A DNA stretch of 64,000 nucleotides from Actinobacillus porcinus. GTDB lineage: Bacteria > Pseudomonadota > Gammaproteobacteria > Enterobacterales > Pasteurellaceae. The first letter of the stretch is position 1, and each line of letters begins with the position of its first letter. Below, piece by piece: positions 28,011 through 37,911 of this stretch. The notes under the pieces are model-generated. The model had not been told where the DNA came from and did not search any database. It saw only the letters and a list, made by a program, of their open reading frames with translations. The translations under genes and the position numbers were made by a program. The stretch lies in the NCBI RefSeq assembly GCF_901764995.1, contig NZ_CABFKI010000013.1, positions 2,967-66,966 on the forward strand. The letters run 5' to 3'.

Positions 28011-28674
28011 ATGACAATTTTAACTACAGAACAGGTTTTATCCGCTTTCAAAAATCGAAAATCTTGCCGTTATTACGATCCGACACGCAAAATCAGCGAA
28101 CAGGATTTTCACTTTATTCTAGAATTAGGACGCTTATCACCCAGCTCTGTGGGTTCTGAACCTTGGAAATTTATTGTGCTACAAGATCCTAAATTGCGCG
28201 AAGCGATTAAACCCTTCTCCTGGGGAATGGCAACTGCCTTAGATGACGCAAGCCATATTGTAGTCATCTTAGCGAAAAAAAAATGCACGCTATGACAGCG
28301 AGTTTATGCTCGAAGGCATGAAACGCCGTGGTGTAACTGAGCCTGAAGCCATTGAAAAAACCATCGCAAAATATAAAGATTTCCAAACAAATGAAATGAA
28401 AACCTTAGATAATGAACGTGCATTATTCGATTGGTGTAGCAAACAGACCTATATTGCCCTTGCCAATATGATGACGGGCGCGGCGATGGTTGGCATTGAT
28501 TCTTGCCCAATTGAAGGGTTTAATTATGACAAAATGAACCGTGTATTAGCTGAAGCCGGTTTATTTGATGCCAATGAATGGGGCGTGTCCGTTGCCGTTA
28601 CATTCGGCTATCGCACCCAAGAAATCGCACAAAAAGCCCGTAAATCACAAGAGGATGTGGTGATTTGGGCTTAA
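28011..28674 (+). pseudogene. Nitroreductase-family oxidoreductase, frameshifted
   Basis: Two adjacent frames together encode one FMN-dependent nitroreductase of about 220 residues: 28011-28295 gives RKSCRYYDPTRKISEQDF and GRLSPSSVGSEPWKF, and 28306-28674 gives the C-terminal half ending in KARKSQEDVVIWA. They are split by a run of nine A (28275-28283). With eight A the frame reads on as AKKNARYDSEFMLEGMKRRG, which joins the halves cleanly. So either the gene is broken, or slippage restores some product, or one A is a sequencing error. The family reduces nitro compounds and quinones with NAD(P)H. AAGGAAAGG precedes the ATG. Confidence 0.85.
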
Positions 28675-28699
28675 TAAAATTGTATAAATTTACTCAAGG

Positions 28700-28795
28700 C
28701 TGGAATGGCGGTTGGTGAGCTTGTCGAACCATAAGCCATTTCAGTGCGTTGCACAAGACTTACGTTTCGACAGGCTCAACGACCGTCTTGTGCAA
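28700..28795. repeat. Two-hairpin repeat element, copy 3
   Basis: Hairpin A at 28700-28744 (CTGGAATGGC/GCCATTTCAG) and hairpin B at 28749-28795 (TTGCACAAGAC/GTCTTGTGCAA), in the same orientation as copy 1. The terminal outer arms seen in copy 2 are missing on both sides. It lies between the convergent nitroreductase remnant and rsmE, immediately before the T10-G8 tract. Confidence 0.85.
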
Positions 28796-28802
28796 GTGCA
28801 AC

Positions 28803-28860
28803 TTTTTTTTTTGGGGGGGGCAGCTCAGCTCGTATAGGGTCGTCAGCAGTCTAAGATGAA
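28803..28860. other. T10-G8 homopolymer junction plus a degraded hairpin fragment
   Basis: Ten T (28803-28812) run directly into eight G (28813-28820). The following bases (CAGCTCAGCTCGTATAGGGT and on to about 28860) resemble 13090-13150 of the six-hairpin array, keeping the right arm of the third hairpin but not its left arm. The junction may be a slippage scar, a deletion end or an assembly artefact. No gene is seen in 28675-28887. Confidence 0.7.
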
Positions 28861-28887
28861 CAATTCCCCCTTTATTTTCTGCACTAA

Positions 28888-29619
28888 TCACAAATCACCA
28901 AAACAAACCTGTAATGCGGTAATCGCAGTTAGAGCAGCAGTTTCAGTACGTAAAACCCGTGGACCTAATAAAATTTCAGTAAAACCCTGTTGTTCGGTTT
29001 GGGCGATTTCTTGTGGTGATAATCCCCCTTCAGAACCAATAAGTAAACGCACCCCTGCCGCAGGGATATTAGGCAGGGTTTTAATGGAATATTTCGCTCT
29101 TGGATGCAAATTAAGCTTTAATGCGTCATCATTTTCTGCACACCAATCTTGCAATTTCATCATTGGGCGAATTTCAGGAACCACATTACGCCCACACTGT
29201 TCGCAAGCGGCAATAGCAATTTTCTGCCATTGTTGAATTTTTTTGTCCAAACGTTCACCATCCAGTTTTACGCCACAACGTTCAGACCATAATGGCGTAA
29301 TCACATTAACCCCCAGTTCCACGGATTTTTGAATAGTAAATTCCATGCGATCCCCACGCGAAATGACTTGCCCTAAATGAATAGGTAATGGACTTTCTCG
29401 ATCCGCAAATTCACGTTCTAAAATTTCAACTTCTACTGTTTTTTTGCTTGCCTGAGTAATCCTTGCCGGATAAATATAGTTTGTGCCATCAAATAGTTCA
29501 ATTAGCTCACCTGCCTGCATCCGCAACACGCGCCCCACATGATTTGCCGCGTCATCGCTCAATTGGCAATGAGTTTGACTTTCGAGATTTTCAGGGTGAT
29601 AAATTCTTGGAATTCGCAT
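28888..29619 (-). CDS. rsmE: 16S rRNA m3U1498 methyltransferase
   Basis: A 243-residue SPOUT-fold methyltransferase that modifies U1498 of 16S rRNA. The N-terminus [13 protein letters not shown] leads a small PUA-like domain (about 1-70), and the C-terminal knot carries [15 protein letters not shown] and [15 protein letters not shown], the SAM-binding loops. It starts 2 bp after the ftsY stop, so the two genes are probably co-transcribed. Confidence 0.96.
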   Translation of the reverse strand: MRIPRIYHPENLESQTHCQLSDDAANHVGRVLRMQAGELIELFDGTNYIYPARITQASKKTVEVEILEREFADRESPLPIHLGQVISRGDRMEFTIQKSVELGVNVITPLWSERCGVKLDGERLDKKIQQWQKIAIAACEQCGRNVVPEIRPMMKLQDWCAENDDALKLNLHPRAKYSIKTLPNIPAAGVRLLIGSEGGLSPQEIAQTEQQGFTEILLGPRVLRTETAALTAITALQVCFGDL

Positions 29620-29621
29620 AG

Positions 29622-31043
29622 TTATTCATCTTCATGGCTAAACAACGCATCAATAAACTCATTCGCATTGAAAGTGCGTAAGTCTTCAATTTTCTCCCCC
29701 ACACCGATATAACGAATAGGCAAGTTGAATTGGTCGGCAATAGCAAAAATCACGCCGCCTTTAGCTGTGCCGTCAAGTTTGGTTAAGCTGATGCCTGTTA
29801 AGCCCACTGCTTCATTAAATAATTTGGCTTGGCTAATGGCATTTTGCCCTGTGCCAGCATCAAGTGTCAGCATAATTTCATGAGGTGCGGTTTCATCGTA
29901 TTTCTTCATAACGCGTACGATTTTTTTCAGCTCATCCATCAGGTTATTTTTATTTTGCAAACGCCCTGCAGTATCTGCAATCAAAATATCAATATTGCGT
30001 GCGGCTGCAGATTGCATCGCATCAAAAATTACCGAAGCAGAATCAGAGCCTGTACTTTGTGCAATCACAGGAATGTGGTTACGTTCGCCCCAAACTTGTA
30101 ACTGTTCTACCGCTGCGGCACGGAAAGTATCGCCGGCGGCAAGCATGACAGACTTACCTTGCTGTTGGAATTGGCGCGCGAGTTTACCAATAGTGGTCGT
30201 TTTGCCCACACCATTCACCCCCACCATTAAAATGACATAAGGCTTTTTGCTGGTATCAATTTCAAGGGGTTGTTCCACCGGTTTTAAGATTTCCGCCATT
30301 TCGTGCTTTAACTGTTGATAAAGCAAATCAGCGTCTTTTAACTGTTGACGAGAGGCGTGCTGTTCTAAATTTTTGATAATTTTCATGGTGGTTGGCACGC
30401 CAATATCTGCCACTAAAAGCTGTTCTTCTAATTCTTCAAACAGTTCATCATCAATTTTTTTGCCTAAAAAGAATGAACGGAAACCTGCGCCAATGTTTTG
30501 TTTAGTTTTAACCAAGCCTTTTAATAAACGACTGAAAAAACCACCTTCACTAGGTTTTTCTTGTGTAATGGCATTGTCTGAAATAGCTGTTTTTGTATTG
30601 TCTTCGGCTAAACCATCCGAAATCTCAGGCAATTGTTCTTCTAAAACATCTGATATTTCAACCGCACTTTCCGTTTCTGTTGCGGTTGCTGCTGTTTTTT
30701 CTGATTCCGTTAGGGCTTCAAGTGTCTCTACCCTTTCAGGCTGTGGCGTAATAAACTGCTCCGGCTGTGTTGGCTCAAGGGCAGTTTGATTATCAAACGA
30801 AGTTAACGTGGCTTCTGATTGAGCGAAGTTTTCGATGATTTCTTTCGTTTCTTGATCCAGCGTTTCATCAAGTTTTTCAGTAATTTCATCTAATTTTTGC
30901 TCGATTTGCTCGCTGATATTCCCAACGCTGTCTTCGGTTTTATCTGTGAGATTATCATTTTTTTCTTCTACCGTGGCTTGAGATTCCTTTTTACCCAAAC
31001 CCAACCAAGACCAAAAACCACCTTTTTTCTTTTCTTCTGCCAT
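29622..31043 (-). CDS. ftsY: Signal recognition particle receptor FtsY
   Basis: FtsY is the membrane-associated GTPase that receives ribosome-SRP complexes and passes them to the translocon. The 473-residue protein has a long acidic N-terminal A domain (about 1-170, rich in Glu, Asp, Thr), then the N domain and G domain with P-loop [22 protein letters not shown] and [11 protein letters not shown] start at ATG 31043 ([11 protein letters not shown]), with GAGAG before it; the frame can extend four codons to a TTG. It is divergent from rsmD, an arrangement shared with E. coli. Confidence 0.96.
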   Translation of the reverse strand: MAEEKKKGGFWSWLGLGKKESQATVEEKNDNLTDKTEDSVGNISEQIEQKLDEITEKLDETLDQETKEIIENFAQSEATLTSFDNQTALEPTQPEQFITPQPERVETLEALTESEKTAATATETESAVEISDVLEEQLPEISDGLAEDNTKTAISDNAITQEKPSEGGFFSRLLKGLVKTKQNIGAGFRSFFLGKKIDDELFEELEEQLLVADIGVPTTMKIIKNLEQHASRQQLKDADLLYQQLKHEMAEILKPVEQPLEIDTSKKPYVILMVGVNGVGKTTTIGKLARQFQQQGKSVMLAAGDTFRAAAVEQLQVWGERNHIPVIAQSTGSDSASVIFDAMQSAAARNIDILIADTAGRLQNKNNLMDELKKIVRVMKKYDETAPHEIMLTLDAGTGQNAISQAKLFNEAVGLTGISLTKLDGTAKGGVIFAIADQFNLPIRYIGVGEKIEDLRTFNANEFIDALFSHEDE

Positions 31044-31110
31044 AAAATCTCTCAAAGTCTGTTAAAATATTGAACATTACAAAATGTTTTTAAGTTTATC
31101 ATTTATCCAT

Positions 31111-31704
31111 ATGAAAAAACACACAAAAGCGCAAGTTGCCGCGCCAAAAGGCGAAGTGCGCATAATTGCAGGTCTTTGGCGTGGGCGAAAATTGCCCGTA
31201 TTAAATGCACAAGGCTTGCGTCCCACCGGGGATCGCGTGAAAGAAACCTTATTTAACTGGTTAATGCCTTATATTGTGGATGCCCGTTGTTTGGATGCCT
31301 TTGCGGGCAGCGGTTCTCTGGGCTTTGAAGCCCTTTCCCGTCAGGCAAAATCGGTGACCTTTTTGGAATTAGATAAAGCGGTGGCTACGCAACTGCGTCA
31401 AAATTTACAGACGTTAAAGTGCGGTGAAAATCAAGCACAAGTGATTAACCAAAGCAGTTTGGATTATCTAAAACAGCCGCAAAATCAACCGCGCTTTGAT
31501 GTGGTTTTTTTGGATCCCCCTTTCCATTTTGGTTTAGCTGAACAAGCTATTTCGTTGCTGTCTGAGCATCAATGGCTTGCTCCGGACGCCTTAGTTTATG
31601 TGGAAACGGAACGCGATAAACCTTTAAACGTGCCGGAAAATTGGTTTTTGTTAAAAGAGAAAACCACAGGACAAGTGAGCTATCGCTTATATCAACAGGG
31701 ATGA
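31111..31704 (+). CDS. rsmD: 16S rRNA m2G966 methyltransferase
   Basis: A protein of about 197 residues that methylates G966 of 16S rRNA. Typical features are VRIIAGLWRGRKLPV near the N-terminus, DAFAGSGSLGFEALSR for SAM binding and VVFLDPPFHFG, the catalytic DPPF. I prefer ATG 31111 (MKKHTKAQVAAPKG); an ATG at 31084 gives nine extra hydrophobic residues that do not fit the family. Neither has a clear ribosome site. It is divergent from ftsY. Confidence 0.93.
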   Translation: MKKHTKAQVAAPKGEVRIIAGLWRGRKLPVLNAQGLRPTGDRVKETLFNWLMPYIVDARCLDAFAGSGSLGFEALSRQAKSVTFLELDKAVATQLRQNLQTLKCGENQAQVINQSSLDYLKQPQNQPRFDVVFLDPPFHFGLAEQAISLLSEHQWLAPDALVYVETERDKPLNVPENWFLLKEKTTGQVSYRLYQQG

Positions 31705-31787
31705 TTCAGAATTTCGAAGAAAAAAGAGCGATTTCCCTGAAATTAGGGTAAAATAGCGCGGATATTTATTATTTTAGGAAAGATTTT

Positions 31788-32303
31788 ATGGCATTACTGA
31801 ATGTATTAATTTATCCCGATGAACGTTTAAAAACCGTGGCAACGCCGGTGACGGAATTTAATGATGAGCTTCAAACCTTTATTGATGATATGTTTGAAAC
31901 CATGTATCAAGAAGAAGGCATTGGCTTGGCGGCTACGCAAGTGGATGTGCATAAACGTGTCATCACCATTGATATTACGGGCGAAAAAACGGATCAATTG
32001 GTTTTAATTAACCCTGAATTGATTGAAAGCGAAGGTGAAACAGGCATCGAGGAAGGTTGTCTGTCCTTGCCGGGTTTACGCGGTTTTGTGCCACGTAAAG
32101 AAAAAGTAACGGTTAAAGCGTTAAATCGCCAGGGTGAAGAATTTACTTTAAGTGCGGACGGATTATTGGCCATTTGTATTCAACATGAAATGGATCACCT
32201 TAACGGTATCGTGTTTGCCGATCATTTGTCGCCATTAAAACGTAACCGAATGAAAGAAAAATTAGTGAAGTTACAAAAACAACTGGCGAAACAATCCGCT
32301 TAA
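31788..32303 (+). CDS. def: Peptide deformylase
   Basis: A 171-residue metalloenzyme that removes the formyl group from new proteins. The three family motifs are present: GIGLAATQ near residue 44, EGCLSLPG near 90 with the metal-binding Cys, and QHEMDHLNG near 133 with two metal-binding His and the catalytic Glu. AGGAAAG precedes the ATG. It is separate from fmt-rsmB (at 20-22 kb), with which it is grouped in E. coli. Confidence 0.97.
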   Translation: MALLNVLIYPDERLKTVATPVTEFNDELQTFIDDMFETMYQEEGIGLAATQVDVHKRVITIDITGEKTDQLVLINPELIESEGETGIEEGCLSLPGLRGFVPRKEKVTVKALNRQGEEFTLSADGLLAICIQHEMDHLNGIVFADHLSPLKRNRMKEKLVKLQKQLAKQSA

Positions 32304-32364
32304 TGTGTTAACTATTAGGGCAAGTCAAACTTGCCCTTCTGTCTTTTTATCTTTCTATCTTTTT

Positions 32365-33522
32365 ATGATTTCTTGTTCTCATTTCCAAACCCAACAATGT
32401 CGTTCTTGCCAATGGTTAGCCAAGCCTTATGGCGACCAACTGACAGAAAAAGAAACCCATTTGAAAGCCCAATTACAAGGGCTGGATTTATCTTGCGCCC
32501 AATGGCTTCCGTCTTATGCTTCGCCCCTAACCGCTTTTCGCAATAAAGCCAAAATGGTGGTGTCCGGCGCGGTGGAACGTCCTATTTTGGGCATTGTTAA
32601 CGAGCAGCATCAGCCTGTTTCTCTCACCAATTGCCCCCTTTATCCACCGCACTTTGAGGCAATTTTTGAGATATTAAAAGATTTTATCGGGCGCGCCGGT
32701 TTGGTGCCTTATAACATCGCCAAACAGAAAGGGGAACTCAAATATATTTTGCTCACAGAAAGCCGTTATAACCAAACATTGATGGTGCGCTTTGTGTTGC
32801 GTTCAGAAAATAAATTGCCCTTAATGCAACGGGAATTAGCAGGATTACTGGCAAAATTGCCGCAACTTAAGGTGGTTACCGCCAATATTCAACCGCAACA
32901 CGCCGCCATTTTGGAAGGGGAAAAAGAAATTTTTTTGACGGAACAACAGGTGTTGGAAGAGCAGTTTAACCGTATTCCTTTATTTATTCGACCACAAGGC
33001 TTTTTTCAAACCAATCCCACCGTGGCGCAAGCCTTATATGGCACGGCGCAGCAGTGGGTTCAATCCTTGCGGATTAACCAATTATGGGATTTATTCTGCG
33101 GCGTGGGTGGTTTTGGTTTGCATTGCGCCACGGCATTGGCAAAGAATAATCCTGATGTACAGCTCACAGGGATTGAAATTTCCCCATCTGCCATTTATTC
33201 CGCCACCCTTTCCAGCCAAAAGTGCGGTCTGAAAAACGTGCGTTTTCAGTCTCTTGATGCCGCTAATTTTGCTTTGAACCAAAATGAACAAAAACCGGAT
33301 TTGGTGATTGTTAACCCCCCAAGACGTGGGATCGGAAAATCCTTGGCGCAATTTCTCAACCAAATGCAACCGCACTTTATTCTTTATTCAAGTTGTAATG
33401 CGGTGACCATGGGGAAAGATTTGCAGGAATTGACCCATTACCAACTGCAAAAAATTCAGCTTTTTGATATGTTCCCACATACCGGCCATTATGAAGTGTT
33501 GGTGTTGTTGACAAGGCAATGA
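32365..33522 (+). CDS. rlmC: 23S rRNA m5U747 methyltransferase
   Basis: A protein of about 385 residues that methylates U747 of 23S rRNA. N-terminal cysteines ([12 protein letters not shown] and a later CAQW) bind an iron-sulfur cluster, [13 protein letters not shown] binds [16 protein letters not shown] follows, and [12 protein letters not shown] holds the catalytic cysteine. I start at ATG 32365 ([11 protein letters not shown]), which fits the family; the frame begins at 32305, but those 20 residues are not conserved. The def stop is 61 bp upstream. Short-form length and the absent TRAM domain separate it from RlmD. Confidence 0.92.
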   Translation: MISCSHFQTQQCRSCQWLAKPYGDQLTEKETHLKAQLQGLDLSCAQWLPSYASPLTAFRNKAKMVVSGAVERPILGIVNEQHQPVSLTNCPLYPPHFEAIFEILKDFIGRAGLVPYNIAKQKGELKYILLTESRYNQTLMVRFVLRSENKLPLMQRELAGLLAKLPQLKVVTANIQPQHAAILEGEKEIFLTEQQVLEEQFNRIPLFIRPQGFFQTNPTVAQALYGTAQQWVQSLRINQLWDLFCGVGGFGLHCATALAKNNPDVQLTGIEISPSAIYSATLSSQKCGLKNVRFQSLDAANFALNQNEQKPDLVIVNPPRRGIGKSLAQFLNQMQPHFILYSSCNAVTMGKDLQELTHYQLQKIQLFDMFPHTGHYEVLVLLTRQ

Positions 33523-33580
33523 GAAAAATAAAAGGCATAATGAACGAAGATTGTCCATTATGCCTTTACTATTCTTATGA

Positions 33581-34423
33581 TTAGAAACTCACCGCGCTTT
33601 TTAATTTTTTCAAGGCGTTGGTTTCAAGTTGACGAACGCGTTCTGCTGAGATGTTATATTTTGCCGCCAAATCGTGTAATGTGGCTTTATTCTCGTCTAA
33701 CCAACGGGTTTTGATAATATCTTGGCTACGGGCATCTAAGGCATCCATCGCTTGGCTTAATTGCTCAACCGCTTGGTCTTCGTAGTTCGTATTTTCTAAC
33801 TCCGCCGCAAAGTTTGAGCTTTTGTCTTCAAGATACATAGACGGCACATAAGCATCTTCTTCGTCATCGTTTGATAAATCAAAGCCAACGTCTGCGCCTG
33901 TCATTCGGCTTTCCATTTCGATCACATCTTCTTTGGAAACGCCCAGCTCATTTGCCACTAAATCCACTTCGTTTTCATTGAACCAACCTAAACGTTGTTT
34001 TGTTTTACGCAAATTAAAGAATAATTTACGTTGTGCTTTGGTGGTGGCCACTTTAACAATACGCCAGTTGCGCAATACATATTCATGAATTTCCGCTTTG
34101 ATCCAATGCACGGCAAAAGATACTAAACGCACGCCAACTTCAGGGTTGAAGCGTTTAACGGCTTTCATTAAACCGATATTACCTTCTTGGATTAAATCAG
34201 CTTGCGGCAATCCATAGCCTGAATAACCGCGCGCGACATGAATGACAAAACGTAAATGGGATAAGATTAACGCTTTTGCCGCTTCAAGGTCTTGCTGGTA
34301 ATATAAACGCTCTGCTAAATCCTTTTCTTCGTCAGCAGTGAGCATTGGGTACTCATTGGCTGCTCGAATATAACCTTCAAGATTACCTTGTGGGACTAAC
34401 ATCATTTGCGCTTCTTTATTCAT
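33581..34423 (-). CDS. rpoH: Heat-shock sigma factor (sigma-32)
   Basis: A 280-residue sigma-70 family protein. Region 2 includes [20 protein letters not shown] and [20 protein letters not shown], the RpoH box is [13 protein letters not shown], and region 4 ends with [19 protein letters not shown]. It directs RNA polymerase to heat-shock genes such as clpB, whose promoter at 19785 fits. AGGAAGATAATG precedes the start. The 5' mRNA thermosensor known in E. coli cannot be judged by eye here. Confidence 0.97.
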   Translation of the reverse strand: MNKEAQMMLVPQGNLEGYIRAANEYPMLTADEEKDLAERLYYQQDLEAAKALILSHLRFVIHVARGYSGYGLPQADLIQEGNIGLMKAVKRFNPEVGVRLVSFAVHWIKAEIHEYVLRNWRIVKVATTKAQRKLFFNLRKTKQRLGWFNENEVDLVANELGVSKEDVIEMESRMTGADVGFDLSNDDEEDAYVPSMYLEDKSSNFAAELENTNYEDQAVEQLSQAMDALDARSQDIIKTRWLDENKATLHDLAAKYNISAERVRQLETNALKKLKSAVSF

Positions 34424-34555
34424 TATCTTCCTTCTTAGTTCCGATGAACCATTTCATCTTTTATAACATAAAAATTTGAAAGATCAAATGACTTTCAAAA
34501 TTATGTTAAATTAGACCGCACTTTTAGAAAAATAGTTCGCTATTTTCGTAAAAAA

Positions 34556-34870
34556 TTATGCGAAAATCGGCACTAATTGATAGTTTTTATTTTCATCAAC
34601 CACCGCTAACAGCAAATCAATATTCGGGTGCTTACCTGGGTTCACTTTGGCATCCGCCGTATGTTCAGCAAAAATTTCCAATCCTTTTTCTGCCGAAGTG
34701 CGGTCAAGTTTGCCGTTAAATTGTTGTGTCAACGCATTATAAACGCGTAAGGATCCCAATTTGCCTGCTACTGCGGGAATATGGTGAATAACTGTTTCGC
34801 CATCTAAAACATTTAACCCTGTTAAATGGTCAATGGTAGGTAACGTCTCTAAAATTGTTTTGAAGTCCAT
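34556..34870 (-). CDS. Small conserved protein, possibly DUF2322
   Basis: A 104-residue soluble protein beginning MDFKTILETLPTIDHLTGL with no signal peptide or membrane segment. AAAAGGAACAAAA before the ATG and the 11-bp gap after murB support a real gene in the murB transcript. It contains an uptake signal. I associate it from memory with the DUF2322 family of Pasteurellaceae and some betaproteobacteria, but cannot confirm this. No function can be offered. Confidence 0.7.
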   Translation of the reverse strand: MDFKTILETLPTIDHLTGLNVLDGETVIHHIPAVAGKLGSLRVYNALTQQFNGKLDRTSAEKGLEIFAEHTADAKVNPGKHPNIDLLLAVVDENKNYQLVPIFA

Positions 34871-34881
34871 TTTTGTTCCTT

Positions 34882-35907
34882 TTAACTAATTGCATTTTCC
34901 GCGTTAATTTCGCCATTTTCGCCAATAAAGCGCACTTCCGGCGCGAGATAAATATCAAATTTTGCCGCCACGGCTTGGCGCACATGGTGTGCCAGTTCGA
35001 CTACATCAGAACCTGTGGCATTGCCTTTATTGATTAATACCAAGGCTTGTTTTTCGTGTACCGCCGCACCGCCGATTTGATAGCCTTTCAACTGACATTG
35101 GTCGATAAGCCAACCTGCAGCCAGTTTCACAAACCCTTCGGATTGCGGATAGTGGGGAATGGTTGGGTATTCCGCGACTAAATCCTGAAATTGACGAGCC
35201 GTCACCACAGGGTTTTTGAAGAAACTACCGGCATTACCAAATTCTGCGGGATCAGGTAATTTCGCACGGCGTACCGCACAGACTTCGTCAAAAACTTGTT
35301 TTGCATTGACCGCACTTGGATCCCAATCGCTCAATGAGCCGTATTTAAGCACAGGTTGCCAGTTTTTGGCTAATTTTAGCCCCACGGCGGTAACGATAAA
35401 ATCCCCTTTATATTTTGTTTTAAAAATACTTTCGCGATAACCAAAATGACATTCTGCGTTGCTTAAACGGAATTGTTCACCTTTGGTTAAATCTAAGACA
35501 TCCACATAGTCGCAAACATCTTTAAATTCTACGCCATAAGCACCAATATTTTGCACAGGGGCAGAGCCGGCACAGCCCGGGATAAGCGCTAAGTTTTCTA
35601 AGCCACCGATGCCTTGGGCTAATGACCATTCTACTAAGTGATGCCAATTTTCCCCTGCATTTACATGCAAATAATGGAAATCCTTATCTTGTTTATGTTC
35701 AATCCCCATCAGACGGTTAATCAGCACCGTTCCCTTAAAATCACGTACAAATAACACATTACTGCCTTGCCCCAAAAACAAGACCGGTTGCCGGTTTTGT
35801 TTCGCTTGCTGCCACGCTTGTTGTAATTCCTCAAGGGTAGTAAATTCGATAATGGCATTGGCTTGTGCCGGTGTGCCAAAAGTATGAAATGAAACAAGGC
35901 TTTGCAT
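34882..35907 (-). CDS. murB: UDP-N-acetylenolpyruvoylglucosamine reductase
   Basis: A 341-residue flavoenzyme that makes UDP-MurNAc for peptidoglycan. [16 protein letters not shown] binds [22 protein letters not shown] is the hallmark FAD segment, YRESIFK holds a catalytic arginine, and [11 protein letters not shown] carries the proton-donating serine. The length and the YRxS pattern fit type I MurB, as in E. coli. It precedes the small gene at 34556 and is separated from gltS by a terminator. Confidence 0.96.
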   Translation of the reverse strand: MQSLVSFHTFGTPAQANAIIEFTTLEELQQAWQQAKQNRQPVLFLGQGSNVLFVRDFKGTVLINRLMGIEHKQDKDFHYLHVNAGENWHHLVEWSLAQGIGGLENLALIPGCAGSAPVQNIGAYGVEFKDVCDYVDVLDLTKGEQFRLSNAECHFGYRESIFKTKYKGDFIVTAVGLKLAKNWQPVLKYGSLSDWDPSAVNAKQVFDEVCAVRRAKLPDPAEFGNAGSFFKNPVVTARQFQDLVAEYPTIPHYPQSEGFVKLAAGWLIDQCQLKGYQIGGAAVHEKQALVLINKGNATGSDVVELAHHVRQAVAAKFDIYLAPEVRFIGENGEINAENAIS

Positions 35908-35973
35908 AAAAAATCCCTCTCAACTAAATCACCTTTAGTCTAACGTTCATTAGGCCGGAACGCAAATTCTATA

Positions 35974-36000
35974 TAAAAAAACACCGCACTTGTATGCGGT
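35974..36000 (-). terminator. gltS terminator containing a partial uptake-signal dyad
   Basis: On the minus strand ACCGCA, a 6-base loop and TGCGGT are followed by a run of seven T. It is 22 bp after the gltS stop. One arm is a full uptake signal, the other only part of one. Confidence 0.8.
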
Positions 36001-36021
36001 ATTTTTTGGGGACGCTGTTTA

Positions 36022-37230
36022 TTAATGCAATGCTTGAACAACCGCTAAAAATATTTTTAACAGGCTAGCATTTAACAAGTCGATGAAGAATGCCCCCACC
36101 ATGGGTACGATTAAGAAGGCTTTGTGTGATGGCCCAAAGTGAGAAGTGACCGCTTGCATATTGGCTACCGCAGTTGGTGTCGCACCTAAGCCAAAACCGC
36201 AATGTCCTGCGCTTAAAACGACAGCGTCATAGTCTTTGCCCATAAAACGATAAGTCACAAAAATGGCGAATAAAATCATCACCAAAACCTGTACCGCAAG
36301 GACAACGAAGACCGGTAAGGCTAAGCCGGCTAATTCCCATAATTTCAATGACATTAAGGCAATCGCAAGGAAAATGGATAAGCCCACTGTCCCTAATACG
36401 TCAATTGCATCATCTGCCACCTTAAATTTAAAAATATGTGCAAGGCTGTTGCGGATAATGACACCGGTAAATAAACACCATACGAAAGTCGGCAATTGAA
36501 GTGCGGTTCCTTTTGTCGCGGCATCTAAATGTTGACCCACAAATAAACAAATAGACATCATCGTAATCGTTTCGATAATAGTGCGTGTATTTACTTTACG
36601 GCGATAAACCGGCTTTTCAAAGGCTTCTTCAACGTCATTCACTTCTTCATCTTCCGGAATTTCCGCTCTATGCATACGTTTTAACAGAAAACGCGCCACA
36701 GGGCCGCCGATAATCCCGCCGAACACTAAGCCGAAAGTTGCACAAGCCATCGCTAATTCCATTGCACCGGAAATCCCAAATTCACGGGTTAAGTCTGCCG
36801 CCCAAGCAGCACCTGTTCCATGACCACCGGTTAAAGTAACAGAACCTGCGATTAAACCATAAGCAGGATCTAAGCCCATTGCCATTGAGCCCAAAATCCC
36901 CACCGAGTTTTGGAGACAAATTAATGCTGCGGCGATAACTAAAAAGACGATCAACGGTTTGCCGCCTTTAATTAAACGTGCAAAGTTTGCACTTAAACCG
37001 ATAGAGCTAAAGAACGCTAACATCATTGTGGTTTGGATGCTTTTATCAAAGGTAAAGCTGACATCCCAAACTTGATGCACAACCGTTAATAAGATAGCGA
37101 CAATAAAACCGCCAACGACAGGTTCCGGAATATTGAAATCACTTAAAACGCGAATACGTTTAACGAGAAAATAACCGAGTAATAAAACCAAACAGGCAAG
37201 TGCCACTGTTTCATAAGTATCAAATGTCAT
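36022..37230 (-). CDS. gltS: Sodium/glutamate symporter
   Basis: A 402-residue inner-membrane carrier that imports glutamate with sodium. It has about ten hydrophobic segments, and the two reentrant-type motifs TLTGGHGTGAAWA and CGFGLGATPTAVANMQAVT are the family signature. I start at ATG 37230 (MTFDTYETVALACLV), preceded by AAAAGGACAATT; the open frame extends 35 codons upstream without support. It lies between murB and an acetyltransferase, all on one strand. Confidence 0.95.
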   Translation of the reverse strand: MTFDTYETVALACLVLLLGYFLVKRIRVLSDFNIPEPVVGGFIVAILLTVVHQVWDVSFTFDKSIQTTMMLAFFSSIGLSANFARLIKGGKPLIVFLVIAAALICLQNSVGILGSMAMGLDPAYGLIAGSVTLTGGHGTGAAWAADLTREFGISGAMELAMACATFGLVFGGIIGGPVARFLLKRMHRAEIPEDEEVNDVEEAFEKPVYRRKVNTRTIIETITMMSICLFVGQHLDAATKGTALQLPTFVWCLFTGVIIRNSLAHIFKFKVADDAIDVLGTVGLSIFLAIALMSLKLWELAGLALPVFVVLAVQVLVMILFAIFVTYRFMGKDYDAVVLSAGHCGFGLGATPTAVANMQAVTSHFGPSHKAFLIVPMVGAFFIDLLNASLLKIFLAVVQALH

Positions 37231-37401
37231 AATTGTCCTTTTGGGTTTGAAAATAGAGCAATAGTTTGAAAATAAAGCAATAGAAAGGAACTTTCTAAAA
37301 CAAGGAAGCCCCCAATCTAACAGAAAAATACGCATATGACCAGTAAAAACGCCATTTCCGGCGTAATTGAGAGCACAGGAAAGGAATTATTTTACAAAAT
37401 G

Positions 37402-37908
37402 TTATGGGTGTTTTTGATAACCGTATATTAAAAATGTCTGCAAGCTGTCGCCCATATTGGCGATATTGGGGTAACGCCCCCATTGTTCAAAACCTTGCTT
37501 TTCAAACATTTTTCGGCTGACTTGATTTTCTTCAATCACATACGCCATTAAGGTGTTCACGCCACAATCCTGCATTTGCGCTTGCAAAAATTGCAGGGCT
37601 TGCGAGCCATAGCCTTTCCCTTTGGCTTGTTCATCCAAGTAAATACTAATTTCAACGGTTTGCGCAAAGGCGGCACGTTGGTAGAACGGCGAAAAACTGC
37701 ACCACCCCAAAATACGTCCGATTTCCACCGCACTTTCTAACACCCAAATGGGATGGCGGTCATGATTTAAATGGGCATCAAACCATGCACGGCGGCCGTT
37801 TTCGGTAACAGGTTCCAAATCCGCGGTAATACGGCGGCAAGGGATGGCTTGATTATAAATGGCAATAATTTGCGGAAAATCTTGTTCTATCGCTTTTCTC
37901 ATCTTCAT
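37402..37908 (-). CDS. GNAT-family N-acetyltransferase (phosphinothricin-acetyltransferase-like)
   Basis: A 168-residue single-domain GNAT enzyme. MRKAIEQDFPQIIAIYNQAI at the start and the acetyl-CoA loop EQAKGKGYGSQALQFL near residue 98 are typical, and the overall pattern resembles the Pat/Bar group, which acetylates amines such as methionine sulfoximine. The actual substrate is unknown. It starts 4 bp after the narQ stop and is probably translated from the same transcript, although it has no evident link to nitrate sensing. Confidence 0.85.
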   Translation of the reverse strand: MKMRKAIEQDFPQIIAIYNQAIPCRRITADLEPVTENGRRAWFDAHLNHDRHPIWVLESAVEIGRILGWCSFSPFYQRAAFAQTVEISIYLDEQAKGKGYGSQALQFLQAQMQDCGVNTLMAYVIEENQVSRKMFEKQGFEQWGRYPNIANMGDSLQTFLIYGYQKHP

Positions 37909-37911
37909 GTT

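Noticed and set aside
28275-28283. Firm claim of phase variation at the nine-A run
   Set aside because: Nothing distinguishes phase variation from a fixed mutation or sequencing error, and nitroreductases are not typical phase-variable products.
28304-28510. A small minus-strand frame inside the nitroreductase remnant
   Set aside because: The sequence behaves as coding on the plus strand once the A-run is corrected; the opposite frame has no domain and no ribosome site.
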